From NCBI GenBank assembly GCA_004154925.1, contig QJNS01000307.1, positions 1 through 64,000 on the forward strand: DNA of 64,000 nucleotides. Direction: 5' to 3'. The position numbers and the translations under genes are program-made. The notes under the pieces were generated by a model. That model saw only the letters and a list, made by a program, of their open reading frames with translations, ran no database searches and was not told where the DNA came from. How positions within the stretch are numbered: position 1 is the stretch's first letter; the number at the start of each line of letters is the position of its first letter. This DNA comes from Monosporascus cannonballus. Taxonomy: Eukaryota; Ascomycota; Sordariomycetes; Xylariales. Of this stretch, positions 61,901-64,000 are shown in pieces.

Positions 61901-64000
61901 ATTATTTTTGTTCGTTTCAACGAAATGTATATAATTCATAATTTTTCTAAAAAATTGTATATGGTGGTATTTCTTTTTTATAGATATAGTTAAAGTTTTA
62001 AATTAAAGTTACCAGGGCTTTCACTAAAATTTATGTTTAAATATTAATATATTATATGCCTTTATATCTTGTGTTTTTGTTTTTGTTATAAAAAGCTAAA
62101 AGATTTTTAATAAATCACGGGTTCTCTCAAAAATTTAAAATTTTAATTTCTCCTTTGAATATTAGTACAAGGGGAAGAGCTTTAACTTTTTTGCTTTAAC
62201 GGCATTTCTTTAATATTTTCTAAATAAAAAAAAAATAAAAACGCAGAATATTGATTATACTTTCCAGCATTAAATATTTGTTTTTATGATTATATATCAT
62301 CGTTATATATATTTTAAATATTAATATAATTAATTCGAAGTACTATTTAATAACAAATCATAATATATTTAATTTATATAATTTAAAGTTCTTAAAATAT
62401 ATTTCTGTTTTTAAAATATTATACGTTTTAATGGAAAAAGAAGTATTAATAATATTATCGGAATTCTTAAAACTTTTTAAAATATTTTATATAAAATAAT
62501 GGAAATAATTAAATTAAAAAATATTAAAGAAAATGATTAAAAAAGCTATGCGTAAAAACGATAATTTAATATAAGATATAAATTAAACTATAATTTGGTA
62601 AATAAATTATGGATATTGTTTTGGAAAAATTTGAACCGTTATTTATAATAAAAACAAATTTATTGTTGTTTTATTTCGATAATCGATATAAACCATAGTT
62701 ATATTTTTTTTCGGCATCGTAATAACGAAAATTTTAAGTGTTATTTTATTTTACTGAAACTGTTAAATTTTAATTTAAATTAAATGATATCTATTTTATA
62801 TTTATTGAATGGTATATTTTTGTTTATTATAATGCGAAGTAATATTCCGGAATTTATTTATTTTCGGAAACTTTGATTAATATTCATTATTATTAAACGG
62901 TAAATTCCACAATAAAATAAGATTATAAAAACGTATTTATAAAGTTTATTATGTAATAAATTCAAATCGGTTATAATAAATGCAATTATTTGAAAATAAT
63001 GTTCCGTAAAGAGGTTAAAATTAAAAAAACAAATATTATAATAATTCAAAATAAAAAAAAAGTCTAAAAAATGGTTTATATAAGTTAGAAATTTAAAAAC
63101 ATAAAATAAGTTTTGAAAACTAAAAATTAAAAATATTAAATCTTAAAACATTAAATAAATTTTATCATATTTAATGACAATTATTTTTATAATAATTTAT
63201 GCAGAAATTTATAAGTAATTCATTTTCTATTTAAACGTTAAAGCAAATAATAACAGGCTTTGAATTCGCTATATATTAAATATTATTACCGCTAAAACTT
63301 TTTTTCAAGTACATATTTTTAAAAATTAATTTTTTGCACAAAATATAGCGTTACGATTATTATATTTAATAAAACTTACCTCCTTTTTTATCAACAGTTT
63401 TTAAGAGTATTATTTATTATATTTGGCCTCAGACGTTTTATTTATGCCTATTATTTTAAAACAAATCTGTATTTTACAAATAACATCTATTTTTAAAAAA
63501 AACTTTTGGATAAAAATTTATTTATTATTGTTCTTATCTGTTAACGTATATTTTGGTTACGGTTCTTATTTTCATCATAAATGTACACCTTATTTGGTTT
63601 AAAATAAATATATTATATAAATAAGTTAATATATATATTAACATTTCGTAACTTACATTTATAAAACAAATTGTTATAATTTTTACGACTTTACTTAATT
63701 ACATTTATAATATACTTATTTATAAAAAAATATATTATATAAATAAGAACTTTTTTAATAATAGAAAAATATTTCGTTATTTACGGCAAGTTTTTATAAA
63801 TTATTTTTTGAATTATACGAAACCTAAATATATATAATAATATAATTAATATATTTTGATATTATATTAATTAATATAAGTTTTTCATATTTTAATATAA
63901 TTTTATTATTATAAATTTAAATATATATATTAAACAAATTTGGAAATTTAAATTATATTATAAAAATTATTATATAATTAATTTATAAAATTTTTAATAT
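58901..64000. other. AT-rich tail, nothing recognised
   Basis: About 5 kb of the most AT-rich sequence in the window. No LTR pair, protein motif or RNA gene was recognised. A short tandem repeat of about 9 bp (AATTAATAA type) lies near 60950-60980. It is probably older RIP-saturated repeat DNA. Confidence 0.5.

Overview
The window looks like nuclear DNA of a filamentous ascomycete (Pezizomycotina) with a compartmentalised, two-speed genome. About 54 kb is extremely AT-rich and made of degenerate LTR retrotransposons. Their reading frames are broken almost only by TAA and TAG at positions where Gln or Trp is expected, and repeat copies differ mainly by C-to-T and G-to-A changes. That pattern is the signature of repeat-induced point mutation (RIP). 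Embedded at about 6.4-15.8 kb is one GC-balanced island. It holds the only two intact genes I can support. Introns of 51-67 bp with GT..AG ends and CTAAC/CTAAT/CTGAC-type branch points also fit Pezizomycotina.

Layout. 1-90: (ATT)30 microsatellite. 91-5427: plus-strand Ty3/gypsy chromovirus copy A, whose 3' LTR is split by a complete 1,504-bp miniature LTR element (3757-5260) with 165-bp LTRs and an ATTTA duplication. 6205-6394: inverted LTR of another family at the island edge. 6395-11650: GC-balanced sequence with no convincing gene, one 199-bp MITE (10279-10477) and a possible helicase scrap. 11751-13370: six-exon acyl-CoA delta-9 desaturase with a C-terminal cytochrome b5 domain. 14505-15614: single-exon DUF7730-like protein. 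15.8-19.2 kb: AT-rich relics plus a solo LTR (18279-18443, CCCGC duplication). 19197-26542: minus-strand gypsy element G with 132-bp LTRs. 27444-33845: chromovirus copy B (minus, 5' LTR truncated). 36419-40260: gypsy relic F (plus). 40497-42620: chromovirus copy C (minus, truncated). 43740-45694: chromovirus copy D (plus, truncated). 48089-55061: complete chromovirus copy E (minus), 409-bp LTRs, CGTTT duplication. 55170-58900: gypsy relic H (plus). 58.9-64 kb: AT-rich sequence in which I recognise nothing.

The most unusual signal is a conserved extra reading frame in the chromovirus family. Copies A, B, C and E all carry a frame of about 200 codons on the strand opposite to pol, between the chromodomain and the 3' LTR, overlapping the end of pol tail-to-tail. 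In copy E the frame runs 211 codons without an indel and is interrupted only by TAA/TAG codons. The copies fall into two subfamilies, A/E and B/C, by both this frame and LTR structure; B and C carry 35-bp hairpin repeats in the LTR.

The two island genes are not obviously linked in function. The desaturase would act at the ER in making unsaturated fatty acids. Everything else in the window is selfish DNA in layers of nested insertion.
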